A stretch of DNA of 64,000 bases from Cytophagales bacterium. GTDB lineage: Bacteria > Bacteroidota > Bacteroidia > Cytophagales > Spirosomataceae. Position numbers and translations under genes: made by a program. The number at the start of each line of letters is the position of its first letter. The first letter of the stretch is position 1. The notes under the pieces are model-generated. The model was not told where the DNA came from. It ran no database searches and saw only the letters and a program-made list of their open reading frames with translations. Shown one piece after another: positions 61,563-64,000 of the stretch. Where the stretch lies: positions 1-64,000 of the forward strand of contig JAAFJE010000007.1 in NCBI GenBank assembly GCA_013298025.1. The letters run 5' to 3'.

Positions 61563-61859
61563 TTGTATAACCTAAACACTTCAACAATAGTTTTAGAGCC
61601 AGTGAGAGCATCATCAACAAGACAAAAGACCGCAGTAAAGCTTTTAAGTAACCAATTAGCTTATACACTAATTGAGCGTTTCGACCGACAAGAGCATACC
61701 TTGCAAGCCATTGCCGATTCGTTGAATACGAGTGGCTTCAGAACCTCCAAAGGGCATTTGTTTCACCCCACAACTATCAAACGACTGCTCGAACGAAGAC
61801 GCATTCCTTTAGACAACAAACTCGTACTGAGGGCCAACACAACGGCACTCGCCAAATAA
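61563..61859 (+). CDS. Small recombinase-subdomain-like protein (98 aa)
   Basis: LQAIADSLNTSGFRTSKGHLFHPTTIKRLLERRRIP resembles the helical 'Recombinase' segment of large serine recombinases. Confidence 0.55.
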   Translation: MYNLNTSTIVLEPVRASSTRQKTAVKLLSNQLAYTLIERFDRQEHTLQAIADSLNTSGFRTSKGHLFHPTTIKRLLERRRIPLDNKLVLRANTTALAK

Positions 61860-61862
61860 TAT

Positions 61863-61897
61863 CAAAGCCCAACATTTCTCCGAAATATTGGGCTTTG
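61863..61897. terminator. Hairpin between convergent genes
   Basis: caaagcccaacatttc-tcc-gaaatattgggctttg. Confidence 0.8.
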
Positions 61898-61920
61898 GCT
61901 TGATAAAAGATAAAATACTA

Positions 61921-62250
61921 TTAAAATAAAGATAATTGCATTCCAGTAGTGTGTTCTGTTTGAATTTTTCGGTTACGGTCGAAAAATTCTAAAGCCCTTA
62001 CCAGCTTTTTACGGTTGCGAGAAATTAGGTAAGGACGTTTGTTGTAAGGCTTTACCAAACGTACATCAAGCTTAAATACTGTACCTACGCCGTATTGCAT
62101 TCTGATTTGTCGGCTACATTCTATCCGCAAAGAGCTATCAGCCGCTTGCCCTTCTAAAGGACGCAAGCGAATTTTTCCCCTTTCCAGAATCGACTCTGCA
62201 AAAACGTCTAAATACCAAGTGCCTTGTTCTGTAATAAACGAGCGTTTCAT
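61921..62250 (-). CDS. Hypothetical protein (109 aa)
   Basis: Complete basic ORF with a convergent terminator. Confidence 0.65.
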   Translation of the reverse strand: MKRSFITEQGTWYLDVFAESILERGKIRLRPLEGQAADSSLRIECSRQIRMQYGVGTVFKLDVRLVKPYNKRPYLISRNRKKLVRALEFFDRNRKIQTEHTTGMQLSLF

Positions 62251-62544
62251 CTCCTAATTTCGGTATAGTATGACCACAGTTTACAATAAGTTTGATACAG
62301 AAAATTACTTAAATATCAGCATATTACCAAAAAAAAGCCGATTTTATCGTTTATCCACAAGCATTCTTTTGAACGAAATTTATCCAAGAGTTAAATAAAG
62401 TCAAGAAATTGATAAAATAGTACTATATACTATACGCAAAGAAAGTTGATATTTGTATCAAATAACCCCAAAGAACAATTATAAGATAAAACAAATCACT
62501 CGATTACAGTATTTATTCATAGTAAATTTTGCTACAATCATCCA

Positions 62545-62575
62545 CACCCTATTACTGTCGTAATAGGGTGTTTTG
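62545..62575 (+). terminator. Orphan intrinsic terminator
   Basis: caccctattac-tgtc-gtaatagggtg followed by ttttgtt; no + strand gene upstream. Confidence 0.65.
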
Positions 62576-62910
62576 TTGCTAATAGATGCGTATTTTTTCT
62601 TAGTCCCTGATACCGTTGAATATAGTAATTTTTTGGAGGTGATAAAAGTAGTGCAAAAACAATTTTATTAAAAAAATTTAATAAATACCCGTTATTGTAC
62701 TATTGGGAACGTTACCGACAACGATTGCATAAAAAAAAGACTTTCTCTTTTGGAATAATCCCTTTAGTCTTGCTATTTTCGTTGTAAAATTGGCTGTAAT
62801 ATATTACAGGTAGGGTATTTTACTCATTTTCAGCCACCTCCTTTGCATACATTGCTTCGTTAGAAGCTTCCCAGATATTATCATAGTTTTTATAGAAAAT
62901 TGGGTGTAGT

Positions 62911-62946
62911 TACTGGCACTGTAATATTTACGGTGTCAGTTTTTTT
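62911..62946 (+). terminator. Orphan intrinsic terminator overlapping the 3' end of the FUSC gene
   Basis: actggcactgta-atatt-tacggtgtcagt followed by TTTTTT; two pairs are G-U only in + strand RNA. Confidence 0.65.
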
Positions 62947-64000
62947 ATACTTCTACCCTATCTACCACTCTCCGAATATCGAACGCTACTTTTTGGATAT
63001 TGATAAACTGCTCTGGTATGAGCAAAATTCCTTCATCTTCGTGGTTATGATGGTTGCGAATCTGAAACAAAGCAGGCTCGTCGAGCAAGGCTTCTTTATC
63101 TTCCAAACGCTTGATGCTATTTTCTAAGAGGCGTTCTGTATTGCTGGCAATGCTTTGCACTTCTGCCAAGTGTGGGATATGGTCGAAATGCTCGGTGGCG
63201 TACAATGCCAAGGTAGCTACATACGATGAAAACGCATGATTGAGTACCGAAAACTGGTGAATCTCTTTGATATTTACTTGCTTACTTTTGGGTTCGGAAA
63301 ACATCCGTTGAAAGGCCGAAGCCAAGTTGGCGGTTTTTACATACACGTCTTTTCTGGCAAGTTTATGCGGTAAGCTTTCAAAAGACTTGCCTCGGTACAA
63401 GCCTCGTATTTGGCGATAGTACTGCAAATTGGCTCGCAACATTTCGACCAATGCTTTGTGTACTTTTTCTTTCTCCCAAGTTGGAAACAAAAAATAGCTT
63501 GCCACAAACGCCACTGCTCCCCCAATCAACGTGTCGAGTACCCGTTCTTTGAGCATCGGGATGGTACCAATGCCTAAAAAATCGTACATAATCAGGATAA
63601 AAGGCGTGAGGAATAACACACTAATAACGTAAAACTTACGCTGAAAACTGTATGCCCCCAACATACACACCAGCAAAATCACGAATAACGCTTCTTTTTT
63701 GAGGTTGAGCCATAAAATAACCAAACCAATGCCCGCTCCTATCAGTGTGCCAATGAGCCGATGATAATTGCGTTCTTTGGTAAGGCTAAACGCAGGTTTC
63801 ATGATGACCATAATTGTCAGCAAAATCCAGTTGCTATGCAAAAAAGCAAACGATTGGGCAATCAAAAAGCCTGCCAGCATGACCAACGCCACCCGCAACG
63901 AATGTCGGCATATTTCAGAATCGAGGGTAAGGTTTTCTCTAAAAACCTTGGGTTCATAATCTTGGTGGGCAATAAACGGGCTTGTTTCTAATCCGTGCTT
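62945..64000 (-). CDS. FUSC-family (YccS/aromatic acid exporter-like) membrane protein, truncated by the window edge
   Basis: TM segments HSNWILLTIMVIMKPAFSLTKERNYHRLIGTLIGAGIG; the frame stays open upstream of 63898 to position 64000. Confidence 0.85.
   Translation of the reverse strand, partial: KHGLETSPFIAHQDYEPKVFRENLTLDSEICRHSLRVALVMLAGFLIAQSFAFLHSNWILLTIMVIMKPAFSLTKERNYHRLIGTLIGAGIGLVILWLNLKKEALFVILLVCMLGAYSFQRKFYVISVLFLTPFILIMYDFLGIGTIPMLKERVLDTLIGGAVAFVASYFLFPTWEKEKVHKALVEMLRANLQYYRQIRGLYRGKSFESLPHKLARKDVYVKTANLASAFQRMFSEPKSKQVNIKEIHQFSVLNHAFSSYVATLALYATEHFDHIPHLAEVQSIASNTERLLENSIKRLEDKEALLDEPALFQIRNHHNHEDEGILLIPEQFINIQKVAFDIRRVVDRVEV

Noticed and set aside
1-64000. tRNA or rRNA genes
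   Set aside because: No convincing tRNA cloverleaf/T-loop or rRNA segment was seen by eye; a tRNAscan/Infernal run would be needed to exclude them.

Overview
This is a chromosomal window from a Bacteroidota bacterium. SusC/SusD proteins, hybrid two-component regulation, a T9SS-type tail and a TTTG-N20-TATATTTG promoter support this; a Cytophagales relative is my inference. Most of it is ordinary, dense coding sequence. Main blocks: (i) a fructan/levan utilisation locus (GH32, SusD, SusC, fructokinase, sugar MFS, hybrid two-component sensor) at 0.9-12.8 kb, next to a truncated IS4-like transposase; (ii) housekeeping and stress genes (ispF, spoT/rel, clpB, DAHP synthase-chorismate mutase, PRODH, lspA); (iii) an arsenic operon; (iv) a run of phosphohydrolases at 48.5-54.2 kb comprising an HD domain fused to a Pycsar-effector-like (DUF5706) membrane domain, a PAP2, and a metallophosphoesterase fused to an outer-membrane barrel; (v) a DUF3800 gene next to what looks like a type I restriction remnant; (vi) a GAF / YaiO-like / unknown-protein run. 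The strongest unexplained signal is not coding. A family of ~180-bp composite palindromic elements (five full copies, all in the same orientation, plus partial and mini forms) sits in two intergenic clusters (12.9-16.1 kb and 34.8-36.1 kb). They are interleaved with at least two other repeat families, a 3 x 41-bp hairpin tandem repeat and a 38-bp perfect palindrome, and they bracket single small + strand genes. They resemble REPIN/MITE-type elements, but no mobilising enzyme for them is visible in this window. All family names come from motif recognition by eye; no database search was run.
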